Below, one piece after another: positions 51,910 to 63,265 of a stretch of 64,000 bases of DNA. A program made the translations under genes and the position numbers. The DNA comes from Selaginella moellendorffii (taxonomy: Eukaryota; Streptophyta; Lycopodiopsida; Selaginellales; Selaginellaceae), in NCBI RefSeq assembly GCF_000143415.4, contig NW_003314266.1, forward strand, positions 251,475-315,474, written 5' to 3'. Numbering within the stretch: the first letter of the stretch is position 1; each line of letters opens with the position of its first letter. The notes below the pieces were generated by a model. It was not told the origin of the DNA, searched no databases, and worked only from the letters and a program-made list of their open reading frames with translations.

Positions 51910-54900
51910 AAGTTAAAGTGAAGTTAGAGGTAAAATTATTGCAAATGTGAAGCCAAAAGCAAGAAGTAAGGGGATGAAACCGAACCATAGGAATCGAAGG
52001 GCATAACCAAGGTTGGTTATGCCAGCTGGGAGTGGAGAATCAAGTGGGGGCTCGAGGGTGTTGCCGCTAGCAACCGTGATACCATGAAGAGTCTAAAATA
52101 TGGAATTGTCCATGTTAGACTATGTGGCAATTGGAAAGCTTGCAAAAAAGAAGGCCTTAGCAAGCTAAGGGACAGAGTTCCTTCAAGGTTCCCGAAGACG
52201 ATTCTAGGTAGCTTAGTACCTAGAAAGGCCAAAGTGTAAATGTTTCATAGAACGCGCGAAATCAGAGTGGCGCAGCAGATGCGTGGTCTTGAAGCTTGCC
52301 ATGAAGCAAGGCTGTCAAGGTTAGGGAAGTAGTTCCCGAGTGTTCAAAGAGAGGGCTTTGAACGAAAGTCGATGGTCAAGGACTTTCACGCTTGTGCATG
52401 AACCATGTTACAGTGGTCAGAGGACTTGCCCAGCGAGATTAGCAAGTCAGGGGAACAAATACCCTAGTTGAAGGTGATCACTTCAAAAAGGGTGGGCCAT
52501 GGGGCCAAGCATGGAGGAGTCCATGTATGATCACAAACTTGTCAAGTGAGAGGACTTGGCAGTGCGGGGGAACTAGGTTCCTAAGTTGTGATCTGTAGCG
52601 CACTTTAAGTATAAGTTGGTGCACCGGCGTGGGGAGTCACGCCAGGCATCTTGTGTGATGCCGTCCGTAGATGCATATACGGAGGTTGGGTTCGAGTCCC
52701 GACCCTCTAGTGCTTGGGTTCGAGTCCCAAATCACTAGGGCGTGGTGATGGTTTGGAATATGAGGACACTCATATTTCGGTGGTCATGGACTCTCAGTGT
52801 GGAGATTGGTTTGGGCACACTGCCAAGCGAGGGATGCCTCGGAGTCGTGATGCACGGTTAGATTGCTTAGCATGAAAGCTCGGCATATCTAACTTGAACG
52901 CTTTGGTGCAAGTGGCACTAAGGACGTGGTGAGTGAGATGGGGACACCTAATCTCGGTTGCTATGAACCCTTGGCCGCAAGGGCTAGCTTGGGTGCACCG
53001 CCAAGTGTGGGGGATGCCCCCGGGGTTATAGTCAACAACTTGAAGGTCTAGAAGACCAAGTACCTTTTGGCAACTCTGTTAAAGTGCCAAGGTGAGATCA
53101 CTAGGTGATCTTATGGCCAAATAAGGACAAGGTCCTTGGTTGGCTAAGGAATGAAGTTCCTAGTTCAAAATGTTGAAATTGAACTATTTAAGGTGGTGTG
53201 GCTTGGTCATGATGACCAAGTGGGAAGAGCACCTAACGGAAATAAACTATGTCCGTGCGATGGCATAGTGAGTCCGAGGAAAGTAGTCTCTATAAGAGAC
53301 CCATGGGAGGGTCACGAAGTTGGGCCGTGGATAGAGCCCATAGCAGAAGATGCTAAAGAGACGTGCTAGGGGTGAACATCCTCCGAACTTGGCAAAGAAG
53401 AGTCTTTGCTATGGAACCGAAAGGATACCTCAAAAATGGAGGTAGCGATCCTATGTTGCTGGGTGCAACAATCAAGGGTAGGAGCAAAGGACTAGTGGCC
53501 AAGTTTGGGCCATGGAATTTAATGGAAGGGATCCAAATGGCAAAGTTAGCCAAGGAACACTAATGTGTTTGATGTTAACGGTTTGTGGGAAAGGAAGTGG
53601 ACTTCCAAGGATGGATTCCTAAGTGCTCCAATTTGGTGAAGTAAAAGCTCCAAGTGAGGGAGCGGCAAAGTAGCCAAAAGATAAGGCCGTGGACAGCCCT
53701 AGCACCAAAATATGATAACTGGAACTTAGTGCCCAAAGGTGGCATGAAATCAAACAGAGGATGATGGTGCCCTCAAGTGGAGAACTTCCTAGGATGAGGA
53801 AGTGGAGTTGCACAATATGTGCAATGCAAGGTGTCGGAGACACCTAGGAAATTGACTTCGAGAAGTCAGAATTAAAAGTTCCAAGGTGCATGGATTATGT
53901 CGAGGGAAAGTGAGACCACTCGAGAATGAGTAGTGGGATCGAGTTAGAGAAGGTGTCTCTAACAGGTTTAGTGAGAACTAAACCAATAAAAAGAGAGAAC
54001 CACCACAAGTGGTCAAATGAGCCTCTAAGTTGGAGAGGCTATGCTCCTTACAGGACGGACAAGGCATGGTGAGCCTTTGGTGTCAAACCATAGACAAATA
54101 TTGGCTAGGTGCCAAGGATGGAAATGGTAACACGTGTGGGTGTTACTTTATGAAAGGGTTTACCGTTCGATGAGGACATCGAACTTTGTCTATGGGTGGT
54201 GGAGTTGTGAGACACAAAATCCCTAGGCCCCAAAGTGGAGCCGGAAGGGTGCCATGTGGTGGTGGCCGAAGAGAAAACCAAACGAGCGTAACACGTTTGG
54301 ACTAAAAGCTCCGACTCGAAAGGTTGAGAGCGGGAGTGGAACTCCCAACAAAGTGCTCGAGGAACAAGCACGAAGCGAGCAATAAGCAAGGCTCCAAAAA
54401 GGGACCCAAGAAGGACCAACACATGACACGTGGAAGTGTCCGAGATGGACCCGAGTTCGGGTCCGAAGTGGAGTCCGAGATGGACCCAAGTTGGAGTCCG
54501 AAGTGGAGTCCGAAGTGGAGTCCGAGATGGAGTTCGAGGTGGACCCGAGATAGAGTCCAAGATGGAGTCCGAGGTGGAGTCCGAGGTGGAGTCCGAGGTG
54601 GACACGAGATGGAGTCTGAGATGGAGTCCGAGGTGGAGTCCGAGATGGACCCGAGATGGACCCGAAATGGAGTCCGAGATGGAGTCCGAGATGGACCCGA
54701 GATGGAGTCCGAGGTGGAGTCCGAGATGGACCCGAGATGGACCCGAAATGGAGTCCGAGATGGACCCGAGATGGAGTCCGAGATGGACACGAGATGGAGT
54801 CCGAGATGGACCCGAGATGGAGTCCGAGGTCGAGACCGAGATTGAGACCGAGACCGGAACCAAGACCGAGACCGAGATCGGGACCGAGACTGAGACCGGG

Positions 54901-55980
54901 GCCGAGGCCGAGACCAAGCCCGAGTCCGAGTTCGAGTCCGAGTCCGAGTCCGAGTTCGAGTCTGAGAGGGTGAAAGCCCAAAGCGTTCGTCTCCCAGACC
55001 CTGGGGGGTTTGGTGAGCTCCAAAAGTATAGTAGAGGGAGGACTGTAGTGGAGCCAGTTTGGCCAGGAAAGGCCAGTTTGGCAAGGAAAGGCCAGTTTGG
55101 CCCAGGAAGGCCGGACCCAGTGTTGGGTGATGAGCTGCCCACTGTGAAGTCCAAGACTAGAGTGAACACAGACCGACAAGTAGGGTAGCTTGGTGAAGTG
55201 TTCAAGAGCCGGCTCTAGTTCCCCCGGGAGATCGACTGGCCGATGTTCCCAGTCCAAGTGTGGGTGGCACTACCTACTTGGATACCTGTCGTGGCTCAAC
55301 GGAACCTCGCTCTAAGCCCATGGCTAGAGCACCTAAAGGCAAAAGGCGGGGAGAGTACCCATGAGGCTTGCGTAAGGCCACGGTGTTCCGAAATGTTGTC
55401 CCAAAGTCCCAGACTGTGGAAAGGAAGAGGAGTAGCCCTCTGGTGTGGTGACAAAGGACACAGTCACATGGTGAGGAAGTCCCAGAGGAAAGTTGGACTT
55501 AGACGTCGGGCTTGCGGGCCTTGATCCAGTGGCAGTGTTGGTGAACACGGCCATCGACAGAGAGGGACTTGGTTGGGACTGGAAAAGAGATATTGGGGAA
55601 GGTTATTCCCTAAGTCTGCAAGCATCCTAAGGATGCTAAAGAGTGGATCTGGGATGATCACTCATGGATGGATGGCCTAGTCTATGAGAGACGGGATTGC
55701 AATGTAGGTGGTGTTGGACCACCAGTGTGACCAAGGTGAATAGGTATGGCCTTAGCGTAACGGGCCGATATGTCAGTGGTACCTTGGGGTGCCGATCAGG
55801 GGATCGGACACGTGGAGCACTTAGACCAAGTGCAAAGGTTGAGTGGCATGGATGCCATTCTTGGGGCTAGCAAGCCCCAAGTCCTAATTGGGACTTATGG
55901 AGGTTGTGAATGAGACTCCTCCAAGTGGTCGGAGGTGCGGTTAAGTGACTAAAGTAAAATGGAAAATTTAGTCGCTTACA
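51910..55980 (+). mobile_element. 5'-truncated copy of the non-autonomous LTR element, inverted
   Basis: The interior (about 51,910-54,205) matches the reverse complement of 27,572-29,830. The LTR spans 54,206-55,980 (1,775 bp), from TGTGAGACACAAAATCCC to TTAGTCGCTTACA, preceded by the purine-rich CTATGGGTGGTGGAGT. The 5' LTR and primer site are missing. There is no coding signal; the long frames within the LTR come from its array and occur on both strands. Confidence 0.85.
54430..54965. repeat. LTR array of GAGATGGAGTCC / GAGATGGACCC units
   Basis: Two alternating units of 12 and 11 bp repeat with few changes over about 400 bp, then grade into a 6-bp GAGACC/GAGTCC periodicity. The array is longer here than in the LTRs at 26.9 and 32.6 kb. 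Because the period is near a multiple of three, it opens frames of 170-370 codons on both strands, which I regard as artefacts. Confidence 0.9.
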
Positions 55981-56355
55981 TTGACCTCTAGCAGTTTGGC
56001 CACCCAAGGGGCCTCAGTTATTCAAATAACCTTGGCCCCTCGGGCAGCAAAACTGCCCGAGGTGGCCGGCCTGACCTTGACCTCGGGTAGTTTGGCCACC
56101 CGAGGGGCCGAGGTTATTTAAATAACCTCAGCCCCTCGGGCAACCAAACTGCTCGAGGTGGCCGGCCCGCACTTGACCTCGTGCAGTTTGGCCACCTGAG
56201 GGGCTGAGGTTATTCAAATAACCTCGGGCTCTCAGGAGGCGAAACTACCTAAGGTGGCCAGCCCGAGCTTGACCTCGGGCAGTTTGTCCACCCGAGGTGG
56301 CTGGCCTGCACTCGACCTCGGGCAGTTTGGCCACCCAAGGGGCCGAGGTTATTCA
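55981..56355. repeat. 96-bp tandem repeat made of long palindromes
   Basis: TTGACCTC starts recur at 55,981, 56,077, 56,173 and 56,269, exactly 96 bp apart, then a shortened unit at about 56,313. Each unit is largely self-complementary around GGTTATTYAAATAACC, with arms CTCGGGCAGTTTGGCCACCC and their complements. It abuts the LTR end at 55,980 exactly. Confidence 0.9.
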
Positions 56356-56439
56356 ATCCCTCGCGCTCAATCCCTCAATCTCTTTTGCGCTCAATCTCTT
56401 GATCTCTCGCGTGCTGCACTCACGGTGCGAACAATAACC

Positions 56440-56500
56440 TAATCTTGGCAGCTACCCTAACCCTAATCCTGATGGCTACCCTAATCCTAACTAATCTCTC
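56440..56500. repeat. Degenerate telomere-like TACCCTAA repeats
   Basis: Contains CTACCCTAACCCTAATCC and GGCTACCCTAATCCTAAC. It is irregular and short; a variant telomere-like or interstitial repeat next to the palindromic array. Confidence 0.55.
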
Positions 56501-57260
56501 ATCCTGGCCGTTCATTATGGATAACCTAAATCTCAACCATCACAATATCTTCGATCTTATTTTATCTTATCGTTATTATTATATGTAAATTATGCTTCTT
56601 TATTTTGTATAGTTTAATTATGATATAACTAACACCTATCAACATTTCTATTATTAGAGATATGATATTATATTTTACAAATTATCTAGGAAGGATGCAT
56701 TCTCATCAATATTTTGTACATATTTTGGAACCGTTACAAGAACTTTAAAGAGTATAAATAAGGCACATTAAAATATGTTGTACTATATCCATCTATGAAT
56801 GGATGAATCCTCATCCAGAAATTTATTTTGTGTTGTATTAGATCCTAAACAATAGGCACGTGTTTTAAATATCATTGAGCAGTGTTCACAATTATGGATA
56901 AAACTTGAGTTATACTACGAATCAAATCTATCATTGAAGAATAAGATTTGACAAGATTTATTATCATCTACCACTTAAAATTTGACAACTTGACATATCA
57001 CACGTGCTGACAGTCAAATCGGATCTCTTGGTTTGACAAACTATAGTAGAATGTCATTACTAGAATCATTATTAACTATCAAACTTCACATGCTGAAAAT
57101 CCTTCCTTGGATATATGTGTATACATGCATCAGACATCATAATAGATGACAGTAATATTAATACTATCACACTTGCACATGTTAAATTTGCTACAGAATT
57201 TAAATTCATTTTGTATGTTGTCTTCTTATTGCTCTATTTAAATTTCAATTATGTTTCACT
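56501..57260. other. AT-rich stretch without a gene
   Basis: No supported coding sequence. Short AT-rich motifs only. Confidence 0.5.
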
Positions 57261-59806
57261 ATGGATTTTTACAAGTACCATAAAGAGAGAGAACTCCAAA
57301 ACCTAATGAGAAGGATGGAGAGGTTTTTTCTCCATTTTCAAGATCGCCCACCTCTTTCATTCTCTCAGAGTATTGTTTCTAAAAGTTTTTTATGTCGACG
57401 TTTTGATCTTCGTCTTGGCTCTATTTCTTTAGAGGTTGTGATTTGCAACGACACCAGTATAGTTGCATACTTGGAGTTTCTTCTTTCTGGTGTAGGCAAG
57501 GGTGGACAACAATGAGATTTACAGAATTCCAAGTCGAAGGAGATTTGAGTTTTTGGATCTCCAATTAAAATGCCAAAATGCACTCTAGCCAAAGTGAATG
57601 TGAAGCAAGAGTCAGTTGTTATCCTCTCGTCCTCTTTTAGTTCAAGTGGAGAAGTCATGCTAGTGTCGACACTGAATTCACCAACTCCAGCTCCAGCTTC
57701 AACTCCAACTTTAGCAATATTCAAAGCTATTAGCAATGCTTTCCAGTTTTCACACCTCTCAATTGACGTGCACTTGTTTTTGTATAGGCTTGTGAGTGAG
57801 CTTCCATCCTCCTACAACGGCAACATTTTCTTCGAGCTACCACCTCTTGTCAGCAGCATAGGTTCCGAACGGAAGGGGATGGAAACCAAGTAAGATATCC
57901 ACAATTGGTGCATGATCAAGACCACACACTTCCAACATTTTGAAGGCATAGTGTCTATAGTTCATTGAGGCGGGCATTTAAATTGTGTGGATGAAGCATG
58001 CAATCGAGACTGCTGTAGAAATTATATATTTTTCGAAGGGTCTGCAGTCAATCCTCCAGCTTGTGACACCATTGTTGTTGGATTCCAGTGTCGATTCTAC
58101 AAAAATACTCCTTTATGTCATGCTATCTGTGAGGCCAAGATGTACTACTTTCTTCCACGGGATGGAGTGGCTGGAAGAGCTGCAGTGCATGTTGGCACAC
58201 ACATGCATCCAATGCAGGAAGGAATACAAAGAAGTTCTTTCAACTGTTTCAAAGATGTTGTGCAAGAAGAGACTATAAGAAACTCATCTGCAACTCTGAA
58301 GTATGTTCAGAAGACTGTCCTCAAGGATTTTATTGCAAACACTTTACTCAATTCAAGTTGTCAAAAGACTCAACTAAATGAGGCTAGCTTGTAGGACTTA
58401 CTACGAGGAGTACAACCTGCACCTAGCTGGTGGGAAGTTAAGATGTTCTAGTAGGGCCATCACTCTTTTCAGGTTAGTTTCTATTTTTTTTCTCATTTTA
58501 TTACCTTTTAATATTGCCTTTTCCATTAGGATCAACCACTTGAGGACCTCACATACACCCGAACTATGAATCTCTCCGAAAGTAAGCATTGGAGTTGGTG
58601 TTCCTCTAAGGCAAGGAAAGGGACGATGAGTCTATATGAAGCCTATCTATCAAATTTGATATGTGCTATAGAACAATCTTCAAAAGTGCTAGCATTGGAG
58701 GAAAGAAGATACATGGGAATAAGGCCTTATATTGAAATGTTATATGATAGGATAAAGAGAAAATTAATTCCACCCACCCAAAAAATGGCAACTACAGTTA
58801 AGGAAGTGGTCTATGGCATATCTATGGAGTACATTCCTCGAGCTTCTACTGGTGATATAAAGATTGTCCACTCAAAACATTATTTTCCTTTGTTGGAAAA
58901 GATGTTAGTACGAACCTTGGAGCGAAAAGCTCTCACAGGCCTGATGTCGAGTACCATTCTGCTCCAAGACACCGCTCTCGGACCGAGCCACCTCAAGTGG
59001 CTGATGAAGAGAGTGCATCGCAATAGGTTAAAATTGCTTACTGTAGTGTGGAGTCGAAGCAATAGGCAATCTGACATGTGCCAGCAAAATTGAATGTAAA
59101 GTGTGTGGGGATGCTTTTGAGGGGCAAGTGTTGGGCTTGGATTCGTGGTGACAAACTGGCTTCTGTTCCAGCCCCATGTTTCTATGGGGAACAAAAGCAA
59201 GCAAGATTTTTGAAATGGTGTTGGCTATATTGTTGCAACACCGACGCTAACCATATGAAGCGGCTTGAAGACACTATAGTGACTAAACTTGATACAGTAC
59301 CTAAAGAATGGCTAGTTTCTAATGGGGTCGTGCTCACCTCGGATGAGATTGAAAACCTTGAGAAATTTAGTTTCAATCTTGAGAAGAGAGTTGGAGACAT
59401 AAGTGACAGAACCAAGACTATTCCTATAGAGATGCACATGAGGCTAGCACAAAAAGGTAAGGTAGTTAAATTTATTGGTACCGTCTCCAAGCAAAAACAA
59501 TGTAAAATAAACTTGGCTCAAACACTTAAGTGTGAGATTCTCTCCACGAAGTACATCACTGTGCTTGCAAAGGAATACATAGTCAAAACAGAGGGTGGAG
59601 AGTACACAATTGGCATTCACGACTTTCCTTCTTGCACGTGTCCAGACTTTATGAAGTGCGAGGAACATGGGAAGGCATATACTCCTTGCAAGCATATGTA
59701 CTACATCTTCATTAACATTTTGCACCAGGATCCTAAAGTGGATATTCATATACACCAAGCAAGCCTTACTATTGCTGAGTTGGAGAAAACTTTTGGAGCT
59801 AACTAG
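57261..59806 (+). pseudogene. SWIM zinc-finger protein gene, decayed or multi-exon
   Basis: Plus-strand frames follow one another. At 57,261-57,515: MDFYKYHKERELQNLMRRME. At 57,567-57,893: Ser/Pro-rich, ending LVSELPSSYNGNIFFELPPL. At 57,975-58,394: a Cys/His-rich module (CVDEACNRDCCRNYIFFEGS, CRFYKNTPLCHAICEAKMYY, AAVHVGTHMHPMQEGIQR). At 58,566-59,093: basic and helical. At 59,078-59,806: a domain ending in a SWIM motif, IHDFPSCTCPDFMKCEEH with PCKHMYYIF (CxCx(n)CxH). SWIM motifs occur in Mutator/FAR1-type transposases and bind DNA or protein. No DDE core could be recognised. Splice sites between the blocks are plausible but not certain, and some stops lie between them. It is probably of mobile-element origin. 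Confidence 0.5.
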
Positions 59807-61406
59807 ATTTCTCCAACACTATTGTTTATTCTCTATCAATAAAACTTATTATACTTTATATAATTAATAAAAAAGTGCTTTTTCATTTCACTTTTCATTT
59901 TATATGCTTCTGAGTGTTCTTTTTGCAATATTGCCCATAGTACTCGTGTGTCTCCATTTCTGTCTTTACCATCTCAAAAAAAAATTCATGGTAGTTTTTC
60001 TGGTGTGTGATGTTGCAGTGTGTCACAAGAGCATATATACCATTATACTAATCATTGCCATTGTTTCCACCAAACGCTTAAAAACATATGGGGCATTTCT
60101 TGAATGTGGTAGAATTGTACTTTTCTAAAACAAATAAGAAGGCATTCTTTTTCACCTAATTTGTTGCACCCGTTATCATTGCATTTATCTCCAACTCATG
60201 ATCACTATCCTCACTATCCTCTCTTTCATTCTTTTATATGGTTTGGTTATGTTATGCAATAGGATAGTTATTGCATCTTCTAACCCTTGAACCCTAGGAA
60301 GAAAGATTGTGAGAGTTAAAATTACTAACACTAAAACCCATATATTTATGTGTATTTCCCTTTTTTCGAATGAGAGTGTGAATGAAGATTTCTAAATTCT
60401 AGATAGTATGCTATAACAAACCCCTCAAGAATGTATTCTAGAATGAAACTAAGTCTTTCTTTTATATGCAATAAGTTTGCATCAACAGTTATTTTTTTTC
60501 CTTTGAAACGGTTATATAGCTTTACATAGAATCTTATTTCAAATTTAATAATTTTTTAGTTTTGACAAGCCTGACATTTACTAGCCAAAAAGCACAGAGT
60601 ACAAATTTAAAGAAGTGATAAGAATACTCTTTTTACAAACATTTTATTTTATATTCTAATAAACGTCCCTATCATTACATGTAGTAAATATTTAAATTAT
60701 TAGAACAAGAAGTGTCCTTTAGAACTTTTTTATCTATATAATATATAGAGAGTTATGAAATTATTAGGTTCGCCATAACCTTAAAATTTTAAAGTTTATA
60801 ATGTTTGTACTAAATTATAATTGAAAATTGAGCTCAATTTGTGAGCTCAACTCTTCAGCTTGTGAGCTTAAGTATGGTCTGTGCTCTAAATTGTGAATTT
60901 GGACACGGGATGAACACCATTGTGTTCAGGATCATCTCTACATTCTGTAAATATGTCAAATTAACAAATCTAGACACTTTCCATAGATAGCAATTAGAAT
61001 TGAACAGTACTAATACAAGGTGTATGATAGTGAAGGTGTTTAGCAGACACAATAAGCTATCATTTGATAATGTTAAGGGACTAGTCTCAATATGTGAGGG
61101 TTCTTGTCAAGCTAATTAAAGCAAAAAAGAACTAAAAGTTAGGTTGAGTATGCTCAATAAGAAACACATAGGAGTTCCTACCTTATATCCATCTGGCTAA
61201 GCAAGTGCTAAACCCAATTTACTAACACTTGAGTAAAAGGGGCTGATAAAGGGAATGAACAATACCAACTTTCTACCATCGTGGTAGTAAGGAAAGAATA
61301 TAAAAAAGGACTAGTTGACAGATAACTTTTGATACCCACAGTCACATTTTTTATAATGGCTATAGATGGGGATTTGGTAGGAACTAAATAAGAGACATTG
61401 GGGAAG
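59807..61406. other. AT-rich stretch without a supported gene
   Basis: A polyadenylation-like AATAAA lies at 59,839-59,845, suitable for the SWIM gene. Otherwise no gene, array or repeat pair was recognised. Confidence 0.45.
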
Positions 61407-62020
61407 TGTAGCGTACCTTATCTCTCTTTCCTTAAGTGAACTGGAAAAGGGGTAATTGCTTGATGAGAGAGCCTTTAAGGGTTATTTTATCCCCACTTAT
61501 CTTCCAAGGTTTCAAGGATCTACGGTGACAGTATATCCAAATCTCATCCCATGATCACATGCACTACCCTCACCCCCCCTTCAGAGATGTTAATGTTCTT
61601 ATTGACTATTAACTAACAACCCCTTTTTAACCAAGAGGAACTAGAATCTCCATTTCTGCACTTAATTTACCAATCCTTCCATTGTGTAAATTAGTTATTC
61701 CATGTGAGGAAACTAGTCATCCACCTGTACCGTAGTCCCACGATGGATACCTTCATCCATGGATACTCTACACAAGAGGAAGGACATACACATGGATGCT
61801 CAATACATACAATTTCAAATTTAAGGGTAGGAAAATACCTTGCTCAAAAGTATATTATATTTTTAAGTAGCCACTAATCAATGGGAATTGAACTCGTGCC
61901 ATTGGCTCTGATACCACATGTAGCACACCCTATCTCTTTTCCCTTAAGCCAACTGGAAAAGGGGCAATTATTTAATGAAAGAGCCCTTAGTGGCTATTTT
62001 ATCCCTATTTATCGATTTCA
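61407..62020 (-). mobile_element. Small LTR element remnant (TRIM-like) with tRNA-Met primer site
   Basis: Two direct repeats of about 105 bp start TGTAGCGTACC (61,407) and TGTAGCACACC (61,919) and share CTGGAAAAGGGG and ATTTTATCCC. On the minus strand, next to the right repeat, lies TGTGGTATCAGAGCCAAT (61,918-61,901), a canonical tRNA-Met primer site. The interior is only about 400 bp and non-coding. The right repeat is cut by LARD-family sequence at about 62,020. Confidence 0.6.
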
Positions 62021-62850
62021 AACCATTGACAAATGTTGGCTAGGTACCAAGGATGGAAAGGGTAATACATGCTGGTTTTACTTTGTAAAATATTTTATCG
62101 TTAGATGAGAACATCAAACTTTGTTTATAGTGGTGGAGTTGTGAGATATAAAATCTCTAGGCCCTAAAGAGGAGCCGAAAGGGTGCAATGTGGTAGTGGC
62201 TGAGATGAAAACCAAATGAGTGTAACACGTTTGGACTAAAAGCTCCGATTTGAAAAGTCGAGAGTGGGAGTGAAACTCCCAATAAAGGGCTTAAGGAACA
62301 AGCTCAAAGCGAGCAATAAGTGAGTCTCTAGAACATGGATACAAGAGGACCAACATATGACACATGAAAGTGTCAAAATGGACCCGAGATGGAGTCCAAG
62401 ATAGAGTCTGAGATGGACCCAAGATGGAGTCCAAAATAGAGTCCGAGATGGAGTTCGAAATGGACCTAAGATGGAATCCAAAATGGAGTCCGAGAAGGAC
62501 CTGAGATGGAGTCCGAGATAGAGTCCGAGATGGAGTTCGAGATGGACCCGAGATAGACCTGAGATGGAGTCTGAGATGGAGTCCAAAATGGACTTGAGAT
62601 GGAGTCTGAGATGGACCCAAGATGGACCTGAGAGGACTCCATGTTAGGTCTATCTTGGACTCCATCTCAGACTCCATTTCGGGTCCATTTCAACACTTTC
62701 ATGTGTCATGTATTGGTCCTCTTGTGTCACTTTTTTAGAGACTCGCTTATTGCTTGCTTCATTCTTATTTCTTGAGCACTTCATTGAGAGTTCCACTTTT
62801 GCTCTCGACTTTTTAAGTTGGAGCTTTTAGTTTAAACATGTTACTAATGA
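62020..62850. mobile_element. LTR fragment of the 7.3-kb family folded into an inverted repeat
   Basis: From 62,020 the sequence follows the 3' interior and LTR start of the 7.3-kb family in plus orientation (TGTGAGATATAAAATCTCTA at 62,139). After the GAGATGGAGTCC array (62,385-62,640) it turns and runs back in opposite orientation to about 62,845. Arms 62,228-62,400 and 62,670-62,845 are complementary with mismatches. Confidence 0.75.
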
Positions 62851-62859
62851 AGAGTATGT

Positions 62860-63260
62860 TTGCATCAATCAAAAAGTTAAGCATAATAAAACCACGGTCA
62901 ACAAATGATCACTAAACGATCCTCCATAAATCTATCTGTAGCAGAACGTAACTCACTTCATAATAAGCACAAGAAGAATCATCAATGATCAATATATTCC
63001 AACTCAAATCCAACAAGGATTCAAACATTTCAATATTGATCACTAACTCTTCGTCTCGTAAAGCTAACATAGTCCATGACTAAATCACTTTTCAAGGAAA
63101 AGCTAAAGCTCAACCCTTACTAAATAATCTTGTCTAGATTACAACTAACTCAAACCTGCCACTCAGCTTGTTTGAACGTTAACATAGTTGCAAACTAGCA
63201 AATGCACGAATGCTAATAACACAAAGCTATAGCCAAATCATCAACACTATCTTTATCGAG
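62860..63260. other. AT-rich stretch without a gene
   Basis: Nothing recognised. It is the left flank of the second transposon copy. Confidence 0.5.
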
Positions 63261-63265
63261 ACTAA

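Noticed and set aside
54105-55257. Long open frames (up to about 370 codons) on both strands over the LTR array, resembling Ser/Asp- or Leu/Gly-rich repeat proteins
   Set aside because: They arise because the GAGATGGAGTCC-type array has a period that keeps several frames open on both strands. They lack other coding marks and coincide with LTR copies elsewhere (26.7-27.5, 32.4-33.1, 62.2-62.7 kb).
55847-55861. Short GGCATGGATGCC palindrome resembling the transposon's palindrome
   Set aside because: It matches only the outer bases, is 12 bp long and belongs to the LTR sequence shared by other LTR copies; chance similarity.
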